From assembly GCA_947589545.1 (NCBI GenBank), contig CANQBA010000020.1, positions 1 to 56,123 on the forward strand: a stretch of DNA of 56,123 nt, in the 5' to 3' direction. The notes beneath the pieces were generated by a model, which saw nothing but the letters and a program-made list of their open reading frames with translations, searched no databases and was not told the origin of the DNA. The position numbers were made by a program, and so were the translations under genes. Positions 33,830 to 42,629 of the stretch are shown one piece after another (positions within the stretch are counted from its first letter, which is position 1; every line of letters starts with the position of its first letter). Source of the DNA: an uncultured Oscillospiraceae bacterium (GTDB taxonomy: Bacteria; Bacillota; Clostridia; Oscillospirales; Oscillospiraceae).

Positions 33830-34437
33830 GCTTTCCCCTCCACAATTGCTTTTGAAACGGTCTGGGCGGCCTGGGGGAGAATGACCCACTCGGCCTCCTG
33901 CATGACGCGCTTTTGCAAAATTTCCGGCGTGTCGCCGTCCTGTACCTCCACGGCCTTCTGGGCGATGATCCGCCCGCCGTCGGGGATCTCGTTGACGAAA
34001 TGCACCGTGGCCCCGGTGACCTTGACGCCGTAGGCCAGGGCCGCCTCGTGCACCTTCAGCCCGTAGAAGCCCTTGCCGCAGAAGCTGGGGATCAGGGCCG
34101 GGTGGACGTTGATGATGCGGCCGGGCCATTTGGCGGTGAAATCGGCACTCAGGATGCTCAAAAAGCCCGCAAGGATGATGAGGTCGATGCCGTGGGCCTC
34201 AAGCTCCTCCTGGAGCCGCGCCTCGAAGGCCGCCCGGCCGCCCAGCTCCTTTTTGAGCAGGGTCAGCGTCTCGATCTCGGCCATTCTGGCCCGCTCCAGG
34301 GCGTAAGCGCCGTCCACGTTGGAGATCACCAGGGCGATCTCCCCGTCCCGCAGAAGGCCGCTCTTCTCGGCGTTGATCAGGGCCTGCAGATTGGTGCCGC
34401 CGCCGGAGACGAGCACCGCGATCCTCGCTCTCAGCAT
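33826..34437 (-). CDS. purN: Phosphoribosylglycinamide formyltransferase
   Basis: 203 residues. Motifs are VLVSGGGTNLQALI at the N-terminus, IINVHPALIPSF with the catalytic His, and the IPDGGRIIAQ segment with the conserved Asp. It formylates GAR with 10-formyl-THF. It overlaps purM (upstream, 7 bp) and purO (downstream, 4 bp). Confidence 0.97.
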   Translation of the reverse strand: MLRARIAVLVSGGGTNLQALINAEKSGLLRDGEIALVISNVDGAYALERARMAEIETLTLLKKELGGRAAFEARLQEELEAHGIDLIILAGFLSILSADFTAKWPGRIINVHPALIPSFCGKGFYGLKVHEAALAYGVKVTGATVHFVNEIPDGGRIIAQKAVEVQDGDTPEILQKRVMQEAEWVILPQAAQTVSKAIVEGKA

Positions 34438-35471
34438 AGGCGCATCCTCTCCTGGGAGCGCGCCACCATCCCGCAGACGTAGGCGTCCTCGCCGGCGGCT
34501 CTCAGGGCCGCCAGGGCCTTGTCCGCGTCCTCCGGGGCCACGATGACGGTCATGCCCACGCCCATGTTGTAGACGTTGAACATCTCCCGCTCCGGCACGC
34601 CCCCCAGGCGGGCCAGGAGGGTGAAGATGGGCGGGATGTCCAGGCTGGCCCTGTCAATTTTCGCCCCCAGGCCCTCCGGCAGGGCGCGGGGGATATTCTC
34701 ATAGAACCCGCCGCCGGTGATGTGGGCCACGGATTTGACCCGCACCGCGTCCATCAGCGCCAATACGGGCTTCACATAGATCCGGGTGGGCGTCAGAAGC
34801 GTCTCGCCCACGGTTTTGCCGCCCAGCTCGTCGAAAACGTCCGTCAGGGCGGTATGGGAGTCGGCCAGGATCTTCCGCACCAGGGAGAAGCCGTTGGAGT
34901 GGACGCCGGAGGATCTGAGGGCGATGATGACATCCCCTTCGGCCACGGAAGCGGGCTTCAGAATCTTCTCCCGGTCCACGATCCCCACGGCGAAGCCGGC
35001 CAGATCGTATTCGTTTTCCAGCATGAGGCCGGGGTGCTCGGCGGTCTCGCCGCCGATGAGGGCGCAGCCGGCCCGGACACAACCCTCGGCCACGCCGCCC
35101 ACGATGGCGGCGATCTTCTCGGGGATATTGCGCCCGCAGGCGATGTAGTCCAGGAAGAAAAGGGGCCTGGCGCCGCAGCAGACGATGTCGTTGACGCACA
35201 TAGCCACGCAGTCGATGCCCACGGTGTCATGCTTATCCAGCTCGAAGGCCAGCTTCACCTTGGTGCCCACGCCGTCGGTGCCGGAGACGAGGACGGGTTC
35301 GCGCATGCCGGCAAGATCCGGCACAAAGGCGCCGCCGAAGCCGCCGATGTCGTCGTCCGCGCCGGGGATCACGGTGCGCCTGATGTGGGCGCGCATCAGC
35401 TCCACGGCCTTGTAGCCGGCGGTGATATCCACCCCGGCGGAGGCGTAAAAATCGGATCTGGAGTCGTTCAT
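34431..35471 (-). CDS. purM: AIR synthase (phosphoribosylformylglycinamidine cyclo-ligase)
   Basis: 346 residues. The motifs are YASAGVDITAGYKAVELM, LVSGTDGVGTKVKLAF, IGGETAEHPG and the VYNMGVGMTVIV region near the C-terminus. It converts FGAM to AIR with ATP. AAAGGA lies upstream. The 125-bp gap to purF holds repeat B. Confidence 0.97.
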   Translation of the reverse strand: MNDSRSDFYASAGVDITAGYKAVELMRAHIRRTVIPGADDDIGGFGGAFVPDLAGMREPVLVSGTDGVGTKVKLAFELDKHDTVGIDCVAMCVNDIVCCGARPLFFLDYIACGRNIPEKIAAIVGGVAEGCVRAGCALIGGETAEHPGLMLENEYDLAGFAVGIVDREKILKPASVAEGDVIIALRSSGVHSNGFSLVRKILADSHTALTDVFDELGGKTVGETLLTPTRIYVKPVLALMDAVRVKSVAHITGGGFYENIPRALPEGLGAKIDRASLDIPPIFTLLARLGGVPEREMFNVYNMGVGMTVIVAPEDADKALAALRAAGEDAYVCGMVARSQERMRLC

Positions 35472-35512
35472 ATAAATTCAAAATCCTTTCCTTATTCCCC
35501 AAGCATCTAATT

Positions 35513-35595
35513 ATTTTTTCCGGCGGCATGTACGTCGGAAAAAATCCGCACGTTTCCTCTTTGGCGTTGAAAGGGCGTCAGCCCTTTCAATGCCA
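35513..35595. repeat. Palindromic intergenic repeat B within the purine operon
   Basis: The first 35 bp (35513-35547) are identical to 31756-31790, and the second half (GCACGTTTCC..., TTGAAAGGGCGTCAGCCCTTTCAA-type hairpin) matches the other end of repeat A. It is thus a short version of A without the central hairpins. It lies between purF and purM, in the same orientation as A, and ends just before the purF stop codon. Confidence 0.75.
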
Positions 35596-35596
35596 G

Positions 35597-37021
35597 TCAT
35601 TCCTCCCCGTTCCAGCAGTAGGTGCAGAGTTTACATTTATCGATGCCGACGGCGGAGAGGGTGCCGTCCAGGGTCTGGTACTCCAGGGAGTCGAATTTCA
35701 GGGTCTTGCAGATGTGCTCGCGCATGGCGCGGCCTCTGGAGGTGGTGCCGTCCACATATTCGCCGGCGTGGGCGAAGCCCTCCTCGCCCTCCAGGGTCTT
35801 GATGGTGCGGCGGGCGATGAGCTCCATCTCGCTGGTGGAGCGGGAGAAGTTGAGGTATTTGCACCCGTACATAATGGGCGGGCAGGCGGAGCGCATGTGG
35901 AGCTCCCCCGCGCCGTTATTGCGCAGGAAGTCCACGGTGCCGGCCAGCTGGGTGCCCCGGACGATGGAGTCGTCCACAAAGAGCAGCTTCTTTCCCTCGA
36001 TGAGCTCGTGGACGGGGACAAGCTTCATTTTCGCCACCTGGTTGCGGATCTCCTGCTTGTGGGGCATGAAGGAGCGGGGCCAGGTGGGGGTGTATTTGAT
36101 GAAGGGGCGGGCGAAGTCGATGCCGGACTCATTGGAGTAGCCGATGGCGTGGGCGGTGCCGGAATCCGGGACGCCGCAGACGTAGTCCACAGCGGGGATG
36201 CCGTTGTGCTCCCGGTCGTATTTTGCCATCAGGTGGCCGTTGCGGGCCCGGGACAGCTCCACGTTGGCGCCCTCGTAGCGGGAGTTGGGGTAGCCGTAGT
36301 AGGTCCAGAGGAAGGTGCAGATCTTCATCCTGTCGCCGGGGGCGGCCAGCTGTTCCATGCCGTCGGCGGTGACGCGCACGATCTCCCCGGGGCCCAGATC
36401 CCGCACACAGCGGTAGCCCAGCTTTTCAAAGGCGAAGGACTCGAAGCTGACGGCCCAACCGTCGTCGCACCGGCCCACGATGATGGGCAGGCGCCCCAGT
36501 CTGTCCCGGGCGGCGATGATCTCCCCTTTGTCCGTGAGGATCAGCAGGGAGACGGTGCCCTCGATCTTCTCCTGGGCGAAGCGGATGCCGTCGGCGAAGG
36601 TGCGCTGTTGGTTGATGAGGGCCGCCACCAGCTCGCACTGGTTGACCCGGCCGCCGCCCATGGCCTCGAAGTGCCCGTAGGTGGCATCCAGAAAGCGGCT
36701 TGCCAGCTCCTCCTGGTTGCGGATGATGCCCACCATGCCGATGGCGTAAACGCCCAGGTGGGAGCGGATCAGCAGGGGCTGAGGGTCGGTGTCGGAGATA
36801 CAGCCGATGCAGGAATTGCCCTTCAAATCCTCGGCGTCCTGCTCGAACTTGGTGCGGAAGGGGGTGTTCTCGATGTTGTGGATCTCCCTCTGCAGGCCGG
36901 CCTCCGGGCTCCAGGCCGCCATACCGCCCCGGCGGGTGCCCAGGTGAGAGTGGTAGTCGGTGCCGAAAAATACGTCGTATACCGCGTTGCGCTTGCTGGC
37001 AACGCCAAAAAATCCGCCCAT
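35597..37021 (-). CDS. purF: Amidophosphoribosyltransferase-like protein lacking the N-terminal Cys
   Basis: 474 residues. The glutaminase-like half starts MGGFFGVAS; normal PurF starts MCGI/VxG, where Cys becomes the N-terminal nucleophile. Here Gly replaces it, although TRRGG, GIGCISD and other parts of the domain remain. The phosphoribosyltransferase half has the PRPP loop LLFVDDSIVRGTQL. The C-terminus has CKLCTYCWNG, which could bind metal. The start is certain (GGAGG 7 nt upstream). It is co-transcribed between purE and purM. It may use free ammonia, depend on another glutaminase, or work differently from classical PurF. Confidence 0.88.
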   Translation of the reverse strand: MGGFFGVASKRNAVYDVFFGTDYHSHLGTRRGGMAAWSPEAGLQREIHNIENTPFRTKFEQDAEDLKGNSCIGCISDTDPQPLLIRSHLGVYAIGMVGIIRNQEELASRFLDATYGHFEAMGGGRVNQCELVAALINQQRTFADGIRFAQEKIEGTVSLLILTDKGEIIAARDRLGRLPIIVGRCDDGWAVSFESFAFEKLGYRCVRDLGPGEIVRVTADGMEQLAAPGDRMKICTFLWTYYGYPNSRYEGANVELSRARNGHLMAKYDREHNGIPAVDYVCGVPDSGTAHAIGYSNESGIDFARPFIKYTPTWPRSFMPHKQEIRNQVAKMKLVPVHELIEGKKLLFVDDSIVRGTQLAGTVDFLRNNGAGELHMRSACPPIMYGCKYLNFSRSTSEMELIARRTIKTLEGEEGFAHAGEYVDGTTSRGRAMREHICKTLKFDSLEYQTLDGTLSAVGIDKCKLCTYCWNGEE

Positions 37022-37065
37022 TAAAATACCTCCAAAATCGTCGTCACGGAACTGACCTATACCGG

Positions 37066-37560
37066 TCAGCCGTTGAGCTTTGCCTGTACCTCCGCGTCGC
37101 TGCGCAGAACCTTTTCGGCGGCGGCGGCACGGGCATCCGAGAGCTTGCGCTCCAGCTCCGGGTCGGCGACAGCCAGGATCTCCACGGCCAGGAGGGCGGC
37201 GTTCTGCGCGCCGTTGATGCCGACGGCAGCCACGGGGACGCCGGGGGGCATCATGACGGTGGAGAGCAGGGCGTCCATGCCGTCCAGGACGGCGCCCTTG
37301 CAGGGGATGCCGATGACCGGCAGGGTGGTGTTGGCGGCCACGGCCCCCGCCAGGTGGGCGGCCATACCGGCGGCACAGATCAGTACGCCGAAGCCGCGCT
37401 CCCGGGCCTGAACGGCGAAATCCCGGGCCTCGCCGGGGGTGCGGTGGGCCGAATAGACATGTGTCTCGGTGGGAACGCCGTACTCACCGAGGGTGGTAAC
37501 GGCCTTCTCCACCACGGGCAGGTCGCTGGCGCTGCCCATGAGGATCCCGACTTTTTTCAT
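37066..37560 (-). CDS. purE: N5-carboxyaminoimidazole ribonucleotide mutase
   Basis: 164 residues. Class I PurE motifs are [41 protein letters not shown] and [18 protein letters not shown]. It rearranges N5-CAIR to CAIR. It is the first gene of the purine operon, 31-40 bp after a clear promoter. No purK or purC lies beside it, so N5-CAIR synthesis and the SAICAR step must be encoded elsewhere. Confidence 0.96.
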   Translation of the reverse strand: MKKVGILMGSASDLPVVEKAVTTLGEYGVPTETHVYSAHRTPGEARDFAVQARERGFGVLICAAGMAAHLAGAVAANTTLPVIGIPCKGAVLDGMDALLSTVMMPPGVPVAAVGINGAQNAALLAVEILAVADPELERKLSDARAAAAEKVLRSDAEVQAKLNG

Positions 37561-37607
37561 ACGCGCATCTCTCCTCCCAATAAGACAAAAAACAGGTTTC
37601 CATGCTC

Positions 37608-37637
37608 ATTATAGGGTACCGGAACGGGGGAAGTCAA
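37608..37637 (-). promoter_or_regulatory. Promoter of the purine operon
   Basis: On the minus strand, -35 TTGACT (complement of 37632-37637) and -10 TATAAT (complement of 37608-37613) have an 18-bp spacer. The leader is only about 40 nt, too short for a purine riboswitch. I saw no recognisable PurR box. Confidence 0.8.
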
Positions 37638-37677
37638 GCCCTAAGCGGCGGGGCGGACAAAGCTTGTATCATTGTAT

Positions 37678-37698
37678 AAAAAACCGCCCCCGGGGCGG
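37678..37698 (-). terminator. Second terminator after the S-layer gene
   Basis: On the minus strand a 6-bp stem (CCGCCC with GGGCGG, 3-nt loop) is followed by six T (complement of 37678-37683). It lies between the first S-layer terminator and the pur promoter and insulates the two. Confidence 0.7.
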
Positions 37699-37745
37699 CG
37701 GAGTTTGCGCAATTTCGCCCCGGGAAATACAGAAAACGCCAGAGG

Positions 37746-37778
37746 CAAAAGAAGCCCCCGGGCGGAGGCCCGGGGGCT
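37746..37778 (-). terminator. Terminator of the S-layer gene
   Basis: On the minus strand a perfect 11-bp stem (37753-37763 with 37768-37778, 4-nt loop) is followed by the T-rich stretch TTCTTTT. It lies 40 bp after the stop codon of the S-layer gene. Confidence 0.85.
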
Positions 37779-37818
37779 CTTTCAGGTTAGGCTGCGGAGA
37801 ACTAAAGGGTGTTCCTCA

Positions 37819-40800
37819 TTACGCCTTGGGGATGTCGAAGACGTAGTTCACGGTGATGGTGTTGATTGGAGTCTCGCCATTCATCACTTTAAGCGTGAGG
37901 GAAGCGGACTTCTTGGAACCAGCCGCAGCACCCACCTTCTTAGAAAGAGTACTGATGGCGTTGCCGAAGTTAAGGGTGGTCGTGTTATCCAACGTAATGT
38001 CAGTCGACTTAGCACCCTCGGAGGTGTTCTTGGCAGTCCAATCCAGCTTCAGGCCAGCATCCTTGAGCGCCTGGGTCACAGCAGCCAGGCCGTTGTGGTT
38101 GGCCGTCGGAGTACCCGTAATCGTAACCGTGTAGCCGTTGGAGCTGGACAGGGTCACATTCTCGAAGTCAAATCCATATTTCGCTTCGGCGTCCTTAGTG
38201 TTGACGTTCTCAAAGAACCAGTCCACATAAGCCTTGGCGGCTTTTACCTTAGCCTTTGCAGTCGCTGCTGCATCAGCGCCGGAGACACCCTTGACCAGAC
38301 CGGTCACAACATCACTCAGCACGCTGCGCTGCAGGCCTTTATTGTTCTTGTTTGTGCTGTCGACTACATCGGCATACTCAGTCTGGAAATCAACGCCCTT
38401 GCTCTTCAGAGCGTCGACCACGGAGTTGACGATAGAGTCCACGGTGTCAGTGTCGACATTGCTCGCGTCAAGAGCCTTGTTCTTGATCAAATCCTTGACG
38501 GTGCTTTCCACAACCGTCTCGACGTTGTCAGTAGTGGGCTGAATATTCGTGAACGAGGAAGCGGCCTTGTTGGCAACAGCGGTGCCGGCAACGGAGCCGG
38601 AGGGAAGGGTGACAGCCGTGATGTCCTTGCAGACGTAGAGCTGGATCGCCTTGCCACCAGTCACATTAGTACCTGCCGTGACATCCTTGAACTCGGTGCC
38701 ATCCAGCATCCAAATCTTCTCGCCGGAGGCCGGGGTCACACCAGCGTCCTTCAGCAGATCATCGACGGACACTTCATCATCGGGATTACCGATGGCGCCA
38801 GTCAGCTCGCCGTTGACGTACACGGGGTTGAAGCTGCCATAGAGATTAACGTTGACTGTCACGTCCTCATTATCAATAAGAACGAGCTTGTATTGATCCT
38901 CAATAACGCCGATCTCGAAATCAGCGGCCTTGAACTTGTAGTCAGGCAGGCTCACAGCGAGCTGAGCGTTGATGGCCTTGACAACATCCTGGATGCCAGC
39001 GTCGCCAGTAACAGCATAGACGATGACATAGCCTTTGTATCCAGGCTTCCAAGAGGGATGCTCGGAGATCCTCACGCCAACCTTGTTAGTGGGCTCGGGG
39101 AAGGTGGTGGTGGGCGTCGTGACAGGATCGCCACCGGTGTAGCTGGTACCGTCGTCCTTGCTGCTGAAGATGTAAGCCTGAGTGATGGTCTCGGTCTTGG
39201 TGTTGTAGACAACGATCACGGTGTACTCGAACTTGCCGTCCTTGCTGCCGGGGATATCCTTGCCAGCGTTCACGAGGTCGTTCCAATCACCGTAGGTGGG
39301 ATCGACCTTGGTAAAGGCCTTAGTGCCCAGGGTGATGGTGCCGTTGGTGTTCATGGAGTAGTCGTCCTGATCGCCCACGGTAACAACCATGATGGACTGG
39401 TTAGCATAATCGCCAAGGAGGTCAGAATCAACGTTGCCCATGCCGTTAGTCGTATTGAAGGCAACACCGGAAGCAAATGTAGAAGCATTAGCAGGATCGT
39501 TAACGGGTTTGTCGCCCGTAGTGCCATTTGCCGCGGCACCGTTGACGTCAGTGACATAACCATTCTCGATGTAGACCATCCACAGGGTGTTGCCCTTCAT
39601 GTCCTTGCCGAAGGTCTTAATAAGATTTGTTTCACTCTGCTTGATGGTCACGGAGCTGTACACACCGTCCAGATAGCCGTACACGGTGTAGGTCTTGCCG
39701 TTGTCGTCAACCTTAACAAGAGGCTTATTTTCGTTTGTCTTGTCGCTGGTGGTCTTGGAATCGGCAAAGAACAGGTGCCAGCCCTCAGCGCCCTTCTTGC
39801 CGGCGAAGATGTAGACATACTCGGCGGCGTCATCGTCGTCGCAGTCAACATAGTCGACCTCACCGGAAACGTAGCTGTCTACGTTCTTGTAGCCGGGAAC
39901 AGATTCGAAGGTGTAGGTGTTGGTTTCCTCATCGCCGGTGCAGATCAGGAACACAGTGTCGTTGTCCACCTGGACATCGCCGTTCTTGGCCTTGCCGGTG
40001 GTGATCTCGGTGGTGTCGTTGCCAAGGCCATTCACGTCGATGTTCAACGTGTCGTTCTTGTAGCAACCAGTCTTGGCGCCGTTTCCGGCCACTTCCACGA
40101 AGTCGAAAGCGCCCGCGTAGTCGGCATCAGTGGAAGCGGTGATCTTGAACAGGTGGTCAAGAATGATACCTTCACCCTTGGCATCGTCTTTGTCGGCAGC
40201 CCAGTTGGTATTATAGCTGTCGGAAACATAGAACTTGTTGTCAGATGCCGTCATCGGGGTGTTCTTGCCGTCGGTGTAGGTGGCAACGCCGTACAGCAGA
40301 TTGTTCACTACAGCACTGGTGATCTTAGTGGCCTCAGCCCCGGTATAGTAGGTCATGTTGTGCACTTCGACAGTCTTGGTGGTGCCATCCATGTAGGTCA
40401 CATTGGCCTTCACGGTGGTGGTGCCGTCAGAATTGTCGATAGCAGCCCAGATGCGGGTGATGACGCCGTAGCTGTTGGCGGCAGCGTCCTTAACGGAGCC
40501 GATTACGTTGTCCTTCTTATCGGTGAGCCAGGTGAAGCTGGTCTTCATCGTGGTACCGGCATCGTCCAGCACGTAGCGGTTGTTGTCGAGATGCTCAACA
40601 TCAGCGATGGTGTGGGAGTTGCCGTTGTAGGTGACCTTGGTCTGAGCGCCGGTGAAGGAGCCGGCCTTATCAATGACGGTGACAAAGTCGTTGACGTCGA
40701 ATTCCCCGTCCTTGTTCCAGTCGCCCACATACTTTTTGTCGCCTATCTTTGCCGTGACAGTGCCCTCGACGAACGCGGTATCCTGGTCAACATACTTCTG

Positions 40801-42237
40801 CTTCGTCGCCCAGTCACTATCTTTGCGGATGCCAATTCCGTTATTATTGACGCTGGACTTGTTATCCGCCGCAAGAGTGTTGTTCTGATGATAGTTGACC
40901 AGAACATAGTCGCCCTTGGCATAGGTGTAATCCGTATCGCTGGACAGCGTCACACTAACGACAGCGGAATTGTCAGCCGCGGCAGTGGAACTGGTGACGG
41001 AACCCTTGGATCCAACATAGCCAACATAGACAGTCAGGGTCAGGGCAGCCTTGGTCTTGATGTGATCCTGAGCGTCCTTGGTGGACTTGGTCACGTTGGT
41101 GACCTTGGCAAGCAGGGTGTCCTTATAGACAATGATGTAGCTGGGGTTGGCAGCACTGTCATCCTTCGTCGAATCGAACTTGGGGTTCTTGTACACCAGA
41201 GTCTGACGGCCCTGAGCGCCGATCTGAGCGGTGGTGTTCAGAGGATCGATGGTGGTCGTGGTTTTGTTCTCGATACCGTTGGTGTAAACGTCGGCATGGA
41301 ACGTCTTTTTCTCACCCAGCTTCGCGGCCAGGTCGCACTGGCTGACAGCGGTGGTATACGTCGCTTTGGCAGAAGAAGCGGAGCTGGCGGCCACAACCTC
41401 CTTCGAAACAGAAGGCACGGGATAGTAGAAGGTTACCTTCGTGGCGTTTGTCGTGGTGTCCCCGACGCCGCCCCACTGGTCGCGCTTGCTGCTGGTCGAG
41501 GTGTCTCCACCGGACTGGTAAACCAGCTTATCGTTCGCTTTGCTGCCGGGATCGTTGGGATTGACATAGGGGATGTAGTCCTGCTCGGAATCGCTCCAGG
41601 TGACGCGGGAAGCAGCGGCGGCGGCCTTGTAGGTCATCTGAGCCACTTCCTGACGCTGGCTCGCCTCGTTCAGAGCCCGGGTGATTTTCTCGGTCAGGCC
41701 CAGACGGGTAGCAAGCGCGCCGACCTTATCGGCCCAGTTGGCGCCGGTGAACTCGTCCTTCTGGGTGTAGCCCAGGCAGCGCAGAAGCATAGCCAGAACG
41801 TCGTTGGCGGGAATCGCGCGGGTGGGCTCAAAGGTGGTCTGAGCGTCGTTGGTGCCCAGGACGATGCCCTTGTTGGCGCAGTAGCCGATGTAGCCGGCTG
41901 CCCAGTCCGTGGCCTTGACATCGGCGAACTTCGCCGTCGCATAGGGCGCGTAGATGGCGGAGTTGTCCTTGCCGTCAGCGCCCTTGATGTCGCCCGTCAT
42001 CACACGGTAGACGATGGCGGCCATCTCCTGACGCTGGATGGACGCTTCCGGCTTGAAATTGCCGGCGTTATCGCCCTCCATGATCCGCCAGGTCTGCAGG
42101 GTCGTGACAGCAGTCTTGTAGTCCTTACCGACACTCTCGATGTCGCCGTAATCCTTTGCGGACGCAGGCAAGACAAGCGCGCCGACTACCATGACTACCG
42201 CCAAGACCAGGCACAGGGTCTTCTTCAGAGTCTTCAT
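37819..42237 (-). CDS. S-layer protein with N-terminal SLH modules
   Basis: 1472 residues. The signal peptide (MKTLKKTLCLVLAVVMV..ASA) ends near 29. Three SLH modules follow (about 32-85, 98-160, 165-215: KDYGDIESVGKDYKTAV; KFADVKATDWAAGYIGYCANKGIV; ANWADKVGALATRLGL). The remaining 1250 residues are Thr/Asp/Val-rich, with a single EF-hand/dockerin-like calcium loop (DWNKDGEFDVNDF, near 510). The SLH modules should tether it to cell-wall polymer and the rest build the surface lattice. Codon use is less GC-biased than in neighbours. An ideal AAGGAGGA site and two terminators suggest very high expression. The start is fixed by the signal peptide. Confidence 0.9.
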   Translation of the reverse strand: MKTLKKTLCLVLAVVMVVGALVLPASAKDYGDIESVGKDYKTAVTTLQTWRIMEGDNAGNFKPEASIQRQEMAAIVYRVMTGDIKGADGKDNSAIYAPYATAKFADVKATDWAAGYIGYCANKGIVLGTNDAQTTFEPTRAIPANDVLAMLLRCLGYTQKDEFTGANWADKVGALATRLGLTEKITRALNEASQRQEVAQMTYKAAAAASRVTWSDSEQDYIPYVNPNDPGSKANDKLVYQSGGDTSTSSKRDQWGGVGDTTTNATKVTFYYPVPSVSKEVVAASSASSAKATYTTAVSQCDLAAKLGEKKTFHADVYTNGIENKTTTTIDPLNTTAQIGAQGRQTLVYKNPKFDSTKDDSAANPSYIIVYKDTLLAKVTNVTKSTKDAQDHIKTKAALTLTVYVGYVGSKGSVTSSTAAADNSAVVSVTLSSDTDYTYAKGDYVLVNYHQNNTLAADNKSSVNNNGIGIRKDSDWATKQKYVDQDTAFVEGTVTAKIGDKKYVGDWNKDGEFDVNDFVTVIDKAGSFTGAQTKVTYNGNSHTIADVEHLDNNRYVLDDAGTTMKTSFTWLTDKKDNVIGSVKDAAANSYGVITRIWAAIDNSDGTTTVKANVTYMDGTTKTVEVHNMTYYTGAEATKITSAVVNNLLYGVATYTDGKNTPMTASDNKFYVSDSYNTNWAADKDDAKGEGIILDHLFKITASTDADYAGAFDFVEVAGNGAKTGCYKNDTLNIDVNGLGNDTTEITTGKAKNGDVQVDNDTVFLICTGDEETNTYTFESVPGYKNVDSYVSGEVDYVDCDDDDAAEYVYIFAGKKGAEGWHLFFADSKTTSDKTNENKPLVKVDDNGKTYTVYGYLDGVYSSVTIKQSETNLIKTFGKDMKGNTLWMVYIENGYVTDVNGAAANGTTGDKPVNDPANASTFASGVAFNTTNGMGNVDSDLLGDYANQSIMVVTVGDQDDYSMNTNGTITLGTKAFTKVDPTYGDWNDLVNAGKDIPGSKDGKFEYTVIVVYNTKTETITQAYIFSSKDDGTSYTGGDPVTTPTTTFPEPTNKVGVRISEHPSWKPGYKGYVIVYAVTGDAGIQDVVKAINAQLAVSLPDYKFKAADFEIGVIEDQYKLVLIDNEDVTVNVNLYGSFNPVYVNGELTGAIGNPDDEVSVDDLLKDAGVTPASGEKIWMLDGTEFKDVTAGTNVTGGKAIQLYVCKDITAVTLPSGSVAGTAVANKAASSFTNIQPTTDNVETVVESTVKDLIKNKALDASNVDTDTVDSIVNSVVDALKSKGVDFQTEYADVVDSTNKNNKGLQRSVLSDVVTGLVKGVSGADAAATAKAKVKAAKAYVDWFFENVNTKDAEAKYGFDFENVTLSSSNGYTVTITGTPTANHNGLAAVTQALKDAGLKLDWTAKNTSEGAKSTDITLDNTTTLNFGNAISTLSKKVGAAAGSKKSASLTLKVMNGETPINTITVNYVFDIPKA

Positions 42238-42275
42238 GTAGTGTTTCCTCCTTAATAACACCGCGAAGCATCTAA

Positions 42276-42305
42276 AGTATACGCCTAAGTATGTTGAAAA
42301 AGCAA
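42276..42305 (-). promoter_or_regulatory. Probable promoter of the S-layer gene
   Basis: On the minus strand, -10 TATACT (complement of 42276-42281) and -35 TTGCTT (complement of 42300-42305) are 18 bp apart, about 40 bp upstream of the start codon. The stretch upstream (42300-42430) is strongly AT-rich, which can act as an UP element. The -35 match is modest. Confidence 0.45.
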
Positions 42306-42400
42306 AAAGTATCAAAATAAACCGCTTTTTCCGAACAATTTCCCCGCTTTTTAAAAGGCCCTGTGTCTTGCGTGTGTATTTGTAAATAAATGGCAAAAAG

Positions 42401-42430
42401 TTGACAAAAGCAAATTTTCTATGGTATTAT
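42401..42430 (+). promoter_or_regulatory. Orphan plus-strand promoter between two minus-strand genes
   Basis: TTGACA (42401-42406) and TATTAT (42425-42430) are spaced by 18 bp. Both flanking genes are on the minus strand. The transcript would cross the hairpin at 42490-42521 without a plus-strand T-tract and could run antisense into the PstS-like gene. A 65-codon GTG frame at 42448 lacks a ribosome-binding site and is not called. Confidence 0.5.
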
Positions 42431-42482
42431 AAAAAATTTATCCTATAGTGTTTTTCGCCCGAAAACGGCGGTTTGGGCGGGC

Positions 42483-42557
42483 AAAAAAGGAGAGCACCGC
42501 GCCGGAAGACGTGGTGCTCTCTTATGAAGGGGATTTGGCGGGAGGCAGCTCCCACCG
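42483..42557 (-). ncRNA. Candidate small RNA with own promoter and terminator
   Basis: On the minus strand a promoter (42564-42592) is followed by two hairpins: GGTGGGAG paired with CTCCCGCC (complement of 42537-42556), then GAGAGCACC paired with GGTGCTCTC (complement of 42490-42521) and a six-T run (complement of 42483-42488). The product would be about 75 nt. It has no open frame. The second hairpin may instead simply terminate the PstS-like gene upstream. No known RNA family is claimed. Confidence 0.4.
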
Positions 42558-42563
42558 ACGGAT

Positions 42564-42592
42564 ATTATACACTATATCGCTGAACTTTGCAA
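42564..42592 (-). promoter_or_regulatory. Promoter of the candidate small RNA
   Basis: On the minus strand, -10 TATAAT (complement of 42564-42569) is perfect and -35 TTGCAA (42587-42592) is moderate, with a 17-bp spacer. It lies 38 bp after the stop codon of the PstS-like gene and points at the terminator hairpin. Confidence 0.5.
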
Positions 42593-42629
42593 TAGGAAAC
42601 GCGGAAAAAATTTCACGTGTGAAAGTGTC

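Noticed and set aside
37561-37650. A purine riboswitch before purE
   Set aside because: Only about 40 nt lie between the promoter and the start codon, and no three-way junction pattern is visible.
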